Shown here piece after piece: positions 1 to 9,710 of a stretch of DNA of 64,000 bases. The position numbers and the translations under genes are program-made. The notes beneath the pieces are model-generated. The model was not told where the DNA came from, did not search any database, and saw only the letters and a list, made by a program, of their open reading frames with translations. Origin of the DNA: DSOI01 sp041394885 (GTDB taxonomy: Bacteria; Acidobacteriota; Terriglobia; Bryobacterales; Bryobacteraceae); the NCBI GenBank assembly GCA_041394885.1, contig JAWKHI010000024.1, positions 43,079 through 107,078 on the forward strand. The letters are read 5' to 3'. Numbering within the stretch: position 1 is the first letter of the stretch; the number at the start of each line of letters is the position of its first letter.

Positions 1-939
1 GGATCGGGAGGCGCCGAGCGCGGCGCGGATCGACATTTCGTGCGTCCGAGCTGACGCCCGTGCCAAAAGGAGATTGGCGATATTGGCGCAGGCAATGAGG
101 AGGACAGCGAGCACGGCTCCGAACAGAGCGATCGACGCGGGGCGAATGGCGGCGGTCTGACGGTCGCGAAGACCGCGGACACGGAGCTTCACTTCGGCGC
201 GAAATCGCGGAGGAACAGTCTCGAGGAGGCGCTGGAAGAAGGGCTCGAGGCGGGCGGCCGCGGCGTCGGCATCCAGGCCGGGGGCGAGACGCGCGAAGGC
301 GCGGAGGGTGCGCCCGGCGCCGCGTTCGCGGGCCTCATCGGGGGCCAGCGGAAGGAGGATGTCAGCTTCGGTGAGCGTGGGCATTTCGAAATTGGCGGGC
401 AGCACGCCGGCGACGCGGGCGGGAACACCGTCAATGAGGATGGACTTGCCGGGAATGGCGGGGTCGGCCGCGAAACGAGTCCGCCAAAGATGATGCGCGA
501 GCAGGACGGCGGGCGCGGCGCCGGGACGGTTCTCTTCGCCGGAGAAATTTCGCCCAAGGGCCGGAGCGACGCCAAGAACGGGAAGGAAGTTCGCATCGAT
601 CTTCATGCAGCGGAGGCGGGTGGCGGGCGCATCGGAGAGATCGCACGCGGCGGCGCCGGCTTGAAAGGCGGTGACGCCGTCAAAGGGCGGAGCATGGCGG
701 CGCAGGTCCAGGTAGTTGGCCATGAAGAGGAACTCGTTGGAATCGAGCGGCGCCAGGATCCCGACCGAGACGAGTTGCGATTCACCGGCGTAAGGGAGTT
801 GGCGAAACAGGATTTTGTCGACGACGCTGAACACGGCGGTGGCCGCGCCGACGCCCAGTCCGCAGGCAAGGATAGCGCCTAGAGCGAGCGCGGGCTGGCG
901 GACGAGCGCGCGGACGGCGTAGTTGAGATCGTTGATCAT
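1..939 (-). CDS. MacB-like ABC transporter permease (partial, cut by left edge)
   Basis: The frame is open from an ATG at 939 to position 1 (313 codons), so the C-terminal half lies outside the window. The N-terminus is a short hydrophilic stretch and then a first membrane helix with the signature GVGAATAVFSVVDKILFRQL. A periplasmic MacB-type core domain follows (about residues 45-250), then the start of the second membrane helix and the conserved stretch ACANIANLLLARASART. These are hallmarks of the MacB/FtsX-like permeases that are greatly expanded in Acidobacteriota. It lacks the cytoplasmic N-terminal extension seen in the other permease of this window (38658-41293), so it is a shorter subtype. 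No ATPase or PadR gene is visible beside it. Substrate unknown; an efflux or envelope role is inferred from the family. Confidence 0.85.
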   Translation of the reverse strand, partial: MINDLNYAVRALVRQPALALGAILACGLGVGAATAVFSVVDKILFRQLPYAGESQLVSVGILAPLDSNEFLFMANYLDLRRHAPPFDGVTAFQAGAAACDLSDAPATRLRCMKIDANFLPVLGVAPALGRNFSGEENRPGAAPAVLLAHHLWRTRFAADPAIPGKSILIDGVPARVAGVLPANFEMPTLTEADILLPLAPDEARERGAGRTLRAFARLAPGLDADAAAARLEPFFQRLLETVPPRFRAEVKLRVRGLRDRQTAAIRPASIALFGAVLAVLLIACANIANLLLARASARTHEMSIRAALGASRS

Positions 940-1018
940 CGATTGTGCCGGAGACACCGCCGCAAGGGTATTTGTTCCCAAGCATACGAACCCGCGGGAC
1001 GCCTACTAAGATGATTAT

Positions 1019-2761
1019 GTGGGATATCTTCGATTCGTAGCCGCGGTGAGCGGCCTTTGTTGCCTGATTGGATGTTCATCGGAACCGCCGCCCGTCTTGA
1101 GCAAGCTCGTGGAGGAATTCGTATCGACGACGCTGGAATTCTCGCCAGTCACCGCGACGGGCGTGGGATTCCACCGGAAGAACAGCGTGGTCCTGGACGA
1201 GTTGCTTGACGACTACGACGAGGTGTCGCTGCGCAACCAGCGCCAATACTATGCCGACTTCCGGGAGCGGCTGAGCAAGGTGGACACGGCGTCGCTCTCG
1301 ACCGAAGACCGGGCCGATTACGAAATCCTGCGGAACCAGACCGAGTATCAGTTGCTCGAATTCGACACCATACAGTCTTACAAACACAACCCGACGCTGT
1401 ATGTGGAACTGGTAGGAAAAGCGCTGTTCGACCCATTCGTGCTGCAGTACGCACCGGCGGAGGAGCGATACAAACATATCGCGTCGCGGCTGCTGAAGGT
1501 TCCGCAGCTATTCGGGCAGGCGCGGCAGAACCTGGTGGACGCGCCGGAGTTGTGGACCGACGTGGCGATCCGGGAAAACGACGGCAACCACGACCTGATT
1601 GTGAAGGTGCTACTGGCGCAGGCGCCGAAAGGCTGGGACCGGCGGTTGGACCGTCCGGCGCAGGAGGCGATCTCGGCCATCAGCGCATTCACCCAATGGA
1701 TGAACACGACGCTGCGCGAAAAGAAGTCCGATTGGCGTTTGGGAAGCGACCGCTACAAGGCGAAATTCGCCCTGGGCCTGGGGCTGGGCCAGACGCCGGA
1801 GCAGGTTCTGGCGGACGCGGAGGCCGAGCTGAAACGGGTTCGCAGCGAGATGGCGGATATCGCGTCGAAACTCGAACCGCGGAGCGGAGACTCCGATCCG
1901 GACCGTACGATACGAGCGGCGCTCGACCGCATTGCCCTGCGGCACGCCAAGCGCGAGACCTACTTCGCCGACGCCGAGCGGGACCTCGAGGAAGTGCGGC
2001 AGTTCGTCCGCGAAAAGGGGTTCGTCCCGATGCCCGCGCGGGACAACCTGAAAGTGATCGAGACGCCGGTGTTCATGCGCGGGATTTATTCGGTGGGAGG
2101 GTTCAATCCCGCGCCGCCGCTCGAACCGCAACTGGGAGCATTTTATTGGCTGACACCGATCGAGGAGGCGATGGACGCCGACCGGGCCGAATCCAAACTG
2201 CGCGAATACAATTTTTACGGACTGAAGATCCTGACGATTCACGAAGCCATGCCTGGCCACTATCTGCAATTCGAGTTCGCCAACGATGTGCTGCCACAAT
2301 CGCGGAGAGTGCTGCGGAGCGTATTCGCCAACGGGCCGAACGTGGAAGGATGGGCCGTATACGCCACCGATTTGATGGTGGAGCATGGGTATCAGGGCAA
2401 TGACCCTGCATTCCGTCTCACGTGGCTGAAGCAGTATCTGCGGGCAGTGGCCAACACGATCCTGGACGTGCGGCTGCACACGATGGGGATGACTGACGAC
2501 GACGCGATGAGCCTGATGACGCAGCAGACGTTCCAGGAAAAGGAAGAAGCAACGGCGAAGCTGCGGCGGGCGAAGCTCTCGTCGGTGCAACTGCCCACCT
2601 ATTTCACCGGATACAGGGCGTGGAAGCGTCTGCGGGCGAAAGCGGAAAAAGCCCCGGGGTTCCGGGAGATCGAATTTCACCGAAAGGCGCTGGCGGCGGG
2701 CGCGGCGCCGATGCCGGCGCTCGAGGCGATCGTCATGGGCGCAGATACAGACGCCCGATAA
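1019..2761 (+). CDS. DUF885 family lipoprotein, predicted zinc metallopeptidase-like
   Basis: This 580-residue protein starts at a GTG; an in-frame stop lies 12 nt upstream, which leaves little choice of start. The N-terminus is a lipoprotein signal with the lipobox LIGC and Cys19 as the predicted lipidated residue. The rest matches the DUF885 family, which is mostly helical and carries a conserved HEAxPGH motif; here it is HEAMPGH at residues 408-414, resembling an HExxH zinc site. Acidobacteriota often have many copies. The biochemical role of DUF885 is poorly established, so peptidase activity is an inference from the motif. Its 3' end overlaps the convergent glycosyltransferase gene by 29 bp. 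Confidence 0.88.
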   Translation: MGYLRFVAAVSGLCCLIGCSSEPPPVLSKLVEEFVSTTLEFSPVTATGVGFHRKNSVVLDELLDDYDEVSLRNQRQYYADFRERLSKVDTASLSTEDRADYEILRNQTEYQLLEFDTIQSYKHNPTLYVELVGKALFDPFVLQYAPAEERYKHIASRLLKVPQLFGQARQNLVDAPELWTDVAIRENDGNHDLIVKVLLAQAPKGWDRRLDRPAQEAISAISAFTQWMNTTLREKKSDWRLGSDRYKAKFALGLGLGQTPEQVLADAEAELKRVRSEMADIASKLEPRSGDSDPDRTIRAALDRIALRHAKRETYFADAERDLEEVRQFVREKGFVPMPARDNLKVIETPVFMRGIYSVGGFNPAPPLEPQLGAFYWLTPIEEAMDADRAESKLREYNFYGLKILTIHEAMPGHYLQFEFANDVLPQSRRVLRSVFANGPNVEGWAVYATDLMVEHGYQGNDPAFRLTWLKQYLRAVANTILDVRLHTMGMTDDDAMSLMTQQTFQEKEEATAKLRRAKLSSVQLPTYFTGYRAWKRLRAKAEKAPGFREIEFHRKALAAGAAPMPALEAIVMGADTDAR

Positions 2762-3455
2762 CGGCGAAGATCTTGATGGCGGCGCGAACGCTGGCGGCGA
2801 GGTTGCCGGAAACCTTGTTTTCACCGGCGGCGCGGACTTTGTAGCGAACCGGAATCTCGAGGATGCGGAGGCGGTGTCGGAGAGCCTTGATCTGCATTTC
2901 GATGGTCCATCCGAAGTTGCGGTCTCTCATGTCGAGTTGGCGCAGAAGGTCGAGTCGAATGGCGCGAAAGGGCCCGAGATCGGTGTAGGTGTGATGCCAA
3001 AGGAGACGGATGAGGGCGGTGGCGAGCCAGTTTCCGAAGGCCTGGTGAGGCAGGATGGCGCCGGCGTCGGCCTGGCCGAGAACACGGGAACCTAACACAA
3101 AATCGGCGCGTCCGTCCAAAATAGGAGCGAGCAACGCGGCGGCTTCGGCCGGATCCTCGGACGAATCGGCCTGCATGAAAACGACGATCGAGCAGGAGGA
3201 CGGGACCGATTGCAGGGCGCGAAGACAGGCGGCGCCGTAGCCGCGCTCGGTTTCGCGGACGACGGTGGCGCCGTGAGCGGAGGCAATGCGGGCGGTGGAG
3301 TCCGTGGAGCCATTGTCGGCGACGATCACACTTTCGAACAGCCCGGAGGGGATGCTCGCGAGGGTGGCGCCGATGACGGCTTCCTCGTCGAGGGCCGGAA
3401 TGATGAGTACCGCGCCGGTGTGTGAACCGGCCGGCAGTTGATTGAAGGATGGCAT
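2733..3455 (-). CDS. Glycosyltransferase family 2 (DPM/DPG-synthase-like)
   Basis: A 240-residue cytoplasmic GT2 enzyme. Visible motifs are the nucleotide-sugar-binding start IPALDEE (19-25), DNGSTD (47-52) and the acidic metal-binding segment QADSSED (95-101). There is no C-terminal membrane pair, so it resembles the soluble dolichol/polyprenol-phosphate sugar transferases and the small GT2 enzymes of cell-envelope glycan synthesis. It would transfer a sugar from UDP- or GDP-sugar to a lipid carrier; the actual donor cannot be read from sequence. Its start is only 27 bp from the start of the divergent signal peptidase gene, so the two share a very compact control region. No strong ribosome binding site is visible. 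Confidence 0.85.
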   Translation of the reverse strand: MPSFNQLPAGSHTGAVLIIPALDEEAVIGATLASIPSGLFESVIVADNGSTDSTARIASAHGATVVRETERGYGAACLRALQSVPSSCSIVVFMQADSSEDPAEAAALLAPILDGRADFVLGSRVLGQADAGAILPHQAFGNWLATALIRLLWHHTYTDLGPFRAIRLDLLRQLDMRDRNFGWTIEMQIKALRHRLRILEIPVRYKVRAAGENKVSGNLAASVRAAIKIFAVIGRLYLRP

Positions 3456-3482
3456 TCAGATCAAAATAGGAGCCATACAGAT

Positions 3483-4052
3483 ATGGACGAACCGCGAATC
3501 GAGGTAACGGGAGATCCGGTGACGGCCCGAGGGATGCTGACGGCGGCATTCGGGTGGTTTCGGGACCTGATGTTGTCGGTGGTGATCGCGGTGCTGGTGA
3601 TCCTGTTCGTGTACCAGCCGGTGAAGGTGGAAGGCACGAGCATGATGCCATCGCTCGAAGACCAGGAACGCATTTTCATCAACAAGTTTATCTACCGTTT
3701 CGGGATGGGCGATATCTCGCGGGGCGACATGATTGTGTTCTGGTATCCGGGAGACCCGAGTAAATCGTACATCAAACGGGTGATCGGGCTGCCGGGGGAC
3801 CGGATTGAAATCGAGGAGGGTACTGTGGCGGTGAACGGGCGGAATTTGCGCGAGGACTATGTGCCGCCGTCGTACAGAGATCACCAAAGCGTACCCGAAA
3901 CGACCGTCCCACCGGATCACTACTACGTGCTGGGGGACCATCGCACGTCGTCGAACGACAGCCGGAGTTGGGGTCCGGTGCACCGGCGTCATATTTACGG
4001 CAAGGCAGTGTTCGTTTACTGGCCGTTGGACAAGATGGGGTTGATCCGCTAG
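3483..4052 (+). CDS. lepB: Signal peptidase I
   Basis: A 189-residue type I signal peptidase that cleaves Sec and Tat signal peptides on the outer face of the cytoplasmic membrane. One N-terminal membrane segment (about residues 29-45) is followed by the catalytic serine in GTSMMPSL (Ser53) and the general-base lysine in YIKRVIGLPGD (Lys98). The C-terminal box GDHRTSSNDSR is also present. I chose ATG 3483 because AGGAG sits 10 nt upstream; an upstream in-frame ATG at 3438 would add 15 non-homologous residues and overlap the divergent gene. One membrane span fits the shorter form typical outside the enteric bacteria. Confidence 0.95.
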   Translation: MDEPRIEVTGDPVTARGMLTAAFGWFRDLMLSVVIAVLVILFVYQPVKVEGTSMMPSLEDQERIFINKFIYRFGMGDISRGDMIVFWYPGDPSKSYIKRVIGLPGDRIEIEEGTVAVNGRNLREDYVPPSYRDHQSVPETTVPPDHYYVLGDHRTSSNDSRSWGPVHRRHIYGKAVFVYWPLDKMGLIR

Positions 4053-4058
4053 CCCGCG

Positions 4059-4280
4059 CTATCCACGCCTGGAAAACAGCCAACCGATCAGGGTGAGCAG
4101 GGCGCTGAGCACGATACAGGTCACGATGGGGAAGTAGAACCCTCCTCCGTTTTTGCCTTTGATCGCGATATCTCCGGGGAGCTTTCCCAGCTTGACCGGA
4201 AGTTTGTCTGACAGCAGGAACAGCACGCCGGCCCCAATCAATACGAGGCCGAACGTGATGAGAGTGCGGCCGATGTTCAT
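4059..4280 (-). CDS. DUF2905 small membrane protein
   Basis: A 73-residue protein with two membrane helices (about residues 6-24 and 50-68) separated by the conserved loop GKLPGDI and a following aromatic stretch. This is the DUF2905 pattern, a short inner-membrane protein of unknown function widespread in bacteria. Its ATG lies 3 nt downstream of the stop of the sugar-isomerase-like gene, so the two are probably co-transcribed. It converges on lepB with 6 bp between stop codons. Confidence 0.85.
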   Translation of the reverse strand: MNIGRTLITFGLVLIGAGVLFLLSDKLPVKLGKLPGDIAIKGKNGGGFYFPIVTCIVLSALLTLIGWLFSRRG

Positions 4281-4283
4281 CTG

Positions 4284-5519
4284 CTAGATCGAATAGGTCC
4301 GCCCGCGGTGTTGTCCGATCAGGATCTGGAAGAGCCGGTGGGCGATCAGCTCATGCAGGCTGAGAAGCTCGCGGTTGGCGGCGGCGAGGGAAGAGGCGTC
4401 GCGGGGATCGCCACCGCCACCGGCCTTCAACGCGGCGGTGGCTTCGCTGATGACAGGATCGGCGGAGACGTCGCCGGCCATTTCCCACAACGTGATGAAC
4501 CGGTCCACGGCGGTGGGGAAGCTGACATGGAAGACGCCGTGAGTCGAGGTGGTGCGTGGCGGCTTGTAGTCGAGATTGAAGGGCCCGTTGTAGCCGTGCG
4601 AGCGGAGAAGCACCAGGACGTTGAGCCAGTCGAGCGGATTGACCAGCGCGACGGCGATGTCGACGTCGTGCTTGAGGCGGTACCCGTCGTTGATATCGAA
4701 ATGGAAGAGCTTCTTGCACATGAGCGCGCGGGCGAGAGCGGCGCGCGGGGCGGCGCCCCACATCAGTTCATGCAGATATTCGGGATTGAGGCCTACCATG
4801 TCGGGATGCTTCAGCAGTCCGGAAAAAATGAAGGCGAGCATGGCGTCGGAAGTGGGCAGGAGGATTTCGGCCTGCGGCTCAAAGGGCTTGGCTTCCATGC
4901 AGTGCTTGAGGGTGGGGCGGCCTTTTTCGGCGGCGATGGCGATGTCGGCTTCGCAAGCCGCGTTGAGCCCGTCGGCGTACCACTGTAGAGTCTGCACCTC
5001 GTCAATGGCGCCCTGAACGAAATAGCCGAGCGATCCGGGCCAATAGACGGCGTAGCTGGCGCCGAGTTCGTGCCCGATTTTGACGGTATTGCCGAGGCGC
5101 CACTTGGCGTATTCGCGGACCTCGGGAGATTCGGCGGCTGGCGAAGCGGCCCAGACGGCGTGATGGAAGGTTTCGGTGGTGACCATCGAGCAGGCGAGCC
5201 CGTGTTTGGCCAAGGCGGCAGCGATGGCGGCGACGATTTCATCCTGACGGGCCGTGCCGAGCGCTTCGGTGGGAATGACATCGGTGTCGTGGGTGGTCCA
5301 GTAGCCGATCCCGATTTTTTCGTACTCGGCGATCACGCGTTCGAAGCCGATGGGGTCGCGAGTGGGCGCGTGGAACAGAGCGTGGCCTTCGTAGGCCGCG
5401 GCCCATTGGGGTCCGGTGAGGAAATACTTGCGGCGCTGCGCGGGCGCATAGGCGCCGCCGCACGCGTTGGTCAGCCGTTCGACGAGGGACTGCTGCTGGT
5501 TGGGAGGGATGGAGTTCAT
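4284..5519 (-). CDS. Xylose isomerase-like TIM-barrel protein
   Basis: This 411-residue protein follows the class I (actinobacterial-type) xylose isomerase pattern. It shows THDTDVIP (catalytic-histidine region), EAKPFEP (first metal-binding Glu), GLNPEYLHE (Glu and His metal ligands), FHFDINDG (Asp ligands) and NLDYKPPR (last Asp ligand). All key positions I can align from memory are kept, so it is likely an active aldose-ketose isomerase needing divalent metal. The N-terminal 30 residues and a Gly-rich patch near residue 370 differ from classical XylA. No xylulokinase or xylose transporter is nearby, so the substrate is uncertain. It is probably co-transcribed with the DUF2905 gene downstream. 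Confidence 0.8.
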   Translation of the reverse strand: MNSIPPNQQQSLVERLTNACGGAYAPAQRRKYFLTGPQWAAAYEGHALFHAPTRDPIGFERVIAEYEKIGIGYWTTHDTDVIPTEALGTARQDEIVAAIAAALAKHGLACSMVTTETFHHAVWAASPAAESPEVREYAKWRLGNTVKIGHELGASYAVYWPGSLGYFVQGAIDEVQTLQWYADGLNAACEADIAIAAEKGRPTLKHCMEAKPFEPQAEILLPTSDAMLAFIFSGLLKHPDMVGLNPEYLHELMWGAAPRAALARALMCKKLFHFDINDGYRLKHDVDIAVALVNPLDWLNVLVLLRSHGYNGPFNLDYKPPRTTSTHGVFHVSFPTAVDRFITLWEMAGDVSADPVISEATAALKAGGGGDPRDASSLAAANRELLSLHELIAHRLFQILIGQHRGRTYSI

Positions 5520-5561
5520 GGCGCGAAGTACCTATTCTAGCGCCTGAAGACGGCTGCTATC

Positions 5562-6269
5562 ATGGCACCGATGACGGAAATAACTTGGCTTGGGCACTCA
5601 ACGTTTCAATTGAAGCTGGAGACGGGCGAGGTGTACGTTCTAGATCCGTGGCTGCAAGGAAATCCGAAATATCCGGAAGGGCACGCCTTCGACCGGGTGG
5701 ATGCGATTCTGGTGTCGCACGGGCACTTCGACCACGTGGCGGGAGTGGTGGCGCTGGCGAAGCAGTTCGACGCGCCGGTGGTGAGCATCTACGAAGTGTG
5801 CAAGTTCGTGGCGGCGCGGGGGGTGGAAAAGATCGCTCCGATGAACAAGGGCGGATCGCAGATGGTGGGTCCGGTCAAGGTAACGATGACGCAGGCGCTG
5901 CACAGTTCCGGCATCGAGGACGAGAACGGCACGGTGATCTACGGAGGGGAACCGGCGGGATTCGTGCTGCATTTTCCGGACGGCCGCCGCGCCTACTACG
6001 CCGGCGACACGGCGGTGTTTTCCGACATGGCGCTGATCGCTGAGTTGTACAGTCCGGAGTTGAGCTTTCTTCCCATCGGGGATCTGTTCACGATGGATCC
6101 CGAGCAAGCGGCGATGGCGGCACGGCTACTGAAGACGAAGAAGGTGATCCCGATGCACTGGGGCACCTTCCCGCCGCTGGTGGGGCGTCCGGAGCATTTG
6201 ACGGAGAAGCTGAGCGGGTCCGGCGTCGAGGTCTGGGAGTTGACGCCGGGCCAGCCGGTGCGTTGGTAG
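5562..6269 (+). CDS. UPF0173 metal-dependent hydrolase (metallo-beta-lactamase fold)
   Basis: A 235-residue single-domain protein of the UPF0173 group. It opens with ITWLGHSTF, then the metal site HGHFDH (residues 53-58), a later aspartate in YYAGDTAVF, and the C-terminal histidine in PMHWGTFPPL. These are the ligands of the metallo-beta-lactamase fold, here most like the small metal-dependent hydrolases annotated as YtkL. The substrate is unknown. Two in-frame ATGs exist (5562 and 5571); the second would start directly before the conserved ITWLGH strand. It stands alone between divergent and convergent neighbours. Confidence 0.9.
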   Translation: MAPMTEITWLGHSTFQLKLETGEVYVLDPWLQGNPKYPEGHAFDRVDAILVSHGHFDHVAGVVALAKQFDAPVVSIYEVCKFVAARGVEKIAPMNKGGSQMVGPVKVTMTQALHSSGIEDENGTVIYGGEPAGFVLHFPDGRRAYYAGDTAVFSDMALIAELYSPELSFLPIGDLFTMDPEQAAMAARLLKTKKVIPMHWGTFPPLVGRPEHLTEKLSGSGVEVWELTPGQPVRW

Positions 6270-6278
6270 GGGCCCTCC

Positions 6279-9200
6279 TCAAAACACGAGCTTCAGTTGA
6301 TAGCGGACCACACGCCCACCGCCGTCGGCGAGGGTGAGGTTCATAAACTGTCCCGCGCCGGAGGTGTTGACGCTCGAGGGGAACGTACCTTCGCCGGGTG
6401 AGAACGGGCTCACGCTGGGCGAACCGTATTGCGGATGGTTGAAGAAGTTGAAGAACTCGGTGCGGAACTGCAGATGGAGCCCTTCGGCCACGCGCACGGA
6501 CTTGGTGAGAGTGACATCCCAGTTGTTGATGCCCGGAGTGCGGCGGACGTTGCGGCCGAGGTTGCCGGTGGGGGCGGGATCGGGTCCTGATTGGGCGGGG
6601 AGGCCGATGAACTCGGCGCGGGCGGGATCGATGGGAGCGTTGCCGGCGTCGGGGTTGATGTAGCCGGTGGGGCTGGAAGCCCTTGGGACCGCGCGTACGT
6701 TGCGCTCGCCGTTGGGGTTATAGATAGGCCGGTCTCCGGACCCGCCGATGCCATCGGCGTTCAGCCCGTTGGCGACGTTGAACGGCACACCGGATTCGAA
6801 CGTGGTGATGCCGGCCACGGCCCATCCACCGGCGACGCGGCCAACGAAACCGCGTTGGTTCTTCATCCAGGGGAGTTCGTAGGTGTAGGCGATGGCGAGG
6901 CGGTGAGTCCGGTCAAAGACGGAGAACGCACGCTCGGCCGCCTGCCCACCGAAAACGGCCGGGACGGCGGCGAACGAACTGGAGTTGATGGTGGCGGGCG
7001 AGAATATCTCGCTTGCATTGTCGAGCAACTTGCTCCAGGCATAAGAAACGCGCATCTGGAAGCCCTGGAAGAAGCGGCGATTGGCGGCGAACTGGAGTCC
7101 GTTGTAAGTGGAATGTCCGCCGTTGGTGCGGGTGGCGTGGGAGCCTTGGAGATTGTCGAGCCGGCCGGTGAGCCGCGATGCGGGAATGGGCGGGTTCGTC
7201 ACCGGCGTGATGCGGAGCGAGGCGGGGACAACCGGGTTGGCGTCCTCATTGATAAACAGACGCGTGCCCGCGGTTCCGACGTAGGAAAGGTCCAACAGGA
7301 ATTGCCCGGGCATCTCGCGCTGCACCCCGAACGACCATTTCTGGTAGTAAGGATTTCGGAGATTGGAAACCGTGAGGGCCTGACTATCGGAGGGCTGCGG
7401 CGAGCGGGCGCTTTGCGGCAGCCGCGATGAAAAATCGGGAAGGCCGCGGGGATTCTGCGCCGAAACGCTGGATACTGCCTGCGTGGCAAGAAGATTCGGA
7501 CTGGACGCCTGGGCATTGGAGGCGATGTTGTTGAAGAACGTGTCGTAGCCGATCTGGTAGCCTGCGCGGACCACCGATTTCCGGTCGCCCAGGATGCGGC
7601 CGAGGATGCCATCGCGGGCGGCGGGGGAGTAGGCGAGGCCAAGCGAGGGGGACCAGTTATTGTTGTCGGCGGCCACCTTGGTGAAGTCGCTGAACGGACC
7701 GGTGAAGTTGACGGGATCGACGTTGAACAGGCCGGAATCCGACGCTTTGCCGACGCTGTTCATGGGAGTGCCGTGATTTTCGTAGCGGACGCCGAGGGTG
7801 AGGGTGAGCGAGGAGGTGGCGCGCCAGCGGTCCTGAAAGAAGTATTGGTGCCGGGTCAGCGCGGGGTAGTAGAGGGCGCTGCCAAAGTCGCGTTGGACGG
7901 TGCCGGTGGCGCCTCCGAAGTCATCGAGGAAATTGGCGAAACCGGAGTAGCCGGTAGCGGCGTTATAGTTGATCAGCCCGCGGAAGGCCGCGGGAGCGTA
8001 CTGGCGGGAACGCTGGACGAGCAAATCCAGACCGAAGCGGAAGGTATGGGCGCCGCGGACGTGACTGACGGTGTCCTGGAGGACGTAGTTGTTGGCGATG
8101 CGGCCTTGTGGAAAATTGGTGGCCACGCCCCAACTGGTCGGGTTGCCGGCAACGGAGTAGCGCGGGATGGAAGCGGCCAGTGGGTGCGTAGCGTCGTTGG
8201 GGATATCCAGGGTGATGCGGTTGTAGGGGAGGCGCAGCTCGTTGGTCCAGGACGGAGAAAAGATACGGGTGTAACTGATGCCGGTGTTCTGAAAGCGCGT
8301 TTGCTGGGAGACGGCGAACCCGGGGAAGAAGGGAGTTCCGATCTGGTTCGGACTGGAAATGTTGCTGATCATGTAGCGGCCGGAAACCAGATCGCGGTCA
8401 CTGAAGCGGTGATCGACACGGGCGATGTATTGATCGTCGGCAAGGGTCTGGGCGTAGGGCGAAATGGCGGAGCCGAACTCGAGGCCGGGGCGGCCGTCGC
8501 CGAGCTGCTCGACGAAGAACTGGCCGGTGGCGAACAGGTTTCCCTGGATCTCGCGGTAGAGGTCCGCGCGGGGGTTGCGGCCTTGGGGGAAGAGCTCATC
8601 GAGAGTGCGGCGGCCGGCGGCCGAGAGGGTGCGCACGGTGTTGGTGGAGGTGGAAAACTGGCGGTCTTTCTGGTAGGCGAAGAAGAAGAAAGAACGGTCG
8701 CGCACGATGGGCCCGCCGAGTGTACCGCCATAGAATTGCTCGGTGCCCTGCGGGGGCCTGCCGCTGGCGGTGATCGAGGGCGACAGCGACTGGGTGGACG
8801 TGATGGCGTCGTCATTAGTGACGTCGAGCAGAAAGTTCGCCGAGCCATGAAAGCGATTGGTGCCGGATTTGGTGATGACGTTGACGACGGCGCCGCCGGC
8901 GCGGCCGAACTCGGCGTCGAAGTTCGAAGTCTGTACGGCGAGTTCGGCGATGGCGTCAGGGTTTTTTCACTTCGAAGGCCTGGCCGGCGACGGAGATATC
9001 GTTGTTCTCGGTGCCGTCGATCAGGAAATTGTTCGAGCGGCCGCGGGAACCGTTCACGGCGATGCGGCCCGAGAGGCCACCGGAACCGAAGCTGAATCGG
9101 GTGGTGCTGACGCCGGGCACGGTCAAAGCCAGGAGACGGGGTTGCGGGCGGGCAGGGGAAGCTCGCGGATGGCGTCCGCCTGGTAGTTGCCGCCCCGGAC

Positions 9201-9602
9201 CGGCGTTTCGAATTGGAGCGCAGCTTCGGTTTCAGCGACGACTTCAATAGTGGTGGAAGTTTCTCCGATTTCGAGCGATAAATCGAGCGTGACGGTCTGA
9301 TTGGCGAGCACCGGGATGGCGCGTTTGATGAAGGTCTGGAAGCCGGCCTGCCTGACGGTGACCGAGTAGTCACCGAGGTCGACGGCGTCGAACCGGAAAA
9401 AGCCTAATTCGTTGGCGGTGGTGGACCGGGTTACGTTGGTGGCCTGATTAGTGAGGTCCACGGCGGCGCCGGCGATGACGGCCGATTGCTGGTCATGCAC
9501 TATGCCGGTGATCGCGCCCCGGCTGGTTTGCGCCACGGCGGGCACGGTAAAGCAAAGGACCAGGATCGCCGCCTGGGGAAAAAAGTACCTTGGGTACGCC
9601 AT
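6279..9602 (-). pseudogene. TonB-dependent receptor (Oar-like), broken by two compensating frameshifts
   Basis: The N-terminal part (from ATG 9602, with GGGAG 9 nt upstream) has a signal peptide ending PAVAQ, a carboxypeptidase-regulatory-like domain and the plug start LPLPARNPVS, and then meets a stop at 9123. The C-terminal part (frame open to 6279) is a 22-strand-type barrel ending in a terminal aromatic, MxLxF-like strand. Between them, correct plug-domain protein (VPGVSTTRF, NNFLIDGTENNDISVAG) reads in another frame. It needs one extra base near 9130-9135 and one base fewer in the T6 run at 8962-8967. The outer parts are in the same frame, so the shifts cancel after about 165 bp. Corrected length is about 1107 residues, normal for these receptors. 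Either a recent pseudogene or two sequence errors. Confidence 0.85.
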
Positions 9603-9710
9603 GAGAAAAAACTCCCTGGATTGGCAGTACCCCAACCATCAATCATGCACCCTTGTTGCGGAGTTTAGCATGGCTTGGGGCAAGATGTCCGGTTACAATT
9701 TCGCGTCGGG

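Noticed and set aside
1610..2824. 404-codon open frame on the - strand
   Set aside because: It is antisense to the DUF885 gene, whose protein has a signal peptide and conserved motif. The antisense frame has neither.
7773..9095. 440-codon open frame on the + strand
   Set aside because: It lies antisense to the TonB-dependent receptor. Its Gly/Ala/Val/Glu-rich composition is what high-GC antisense frames give, and it has no recognisable domain.
8369..9373. 334-codon - strand frame spanning the receptor frameshift region
   Set aside because: It is Pro/Ser/Arg-rich and none of the receptor motifs read in it. The plug motifs read in two other frames.
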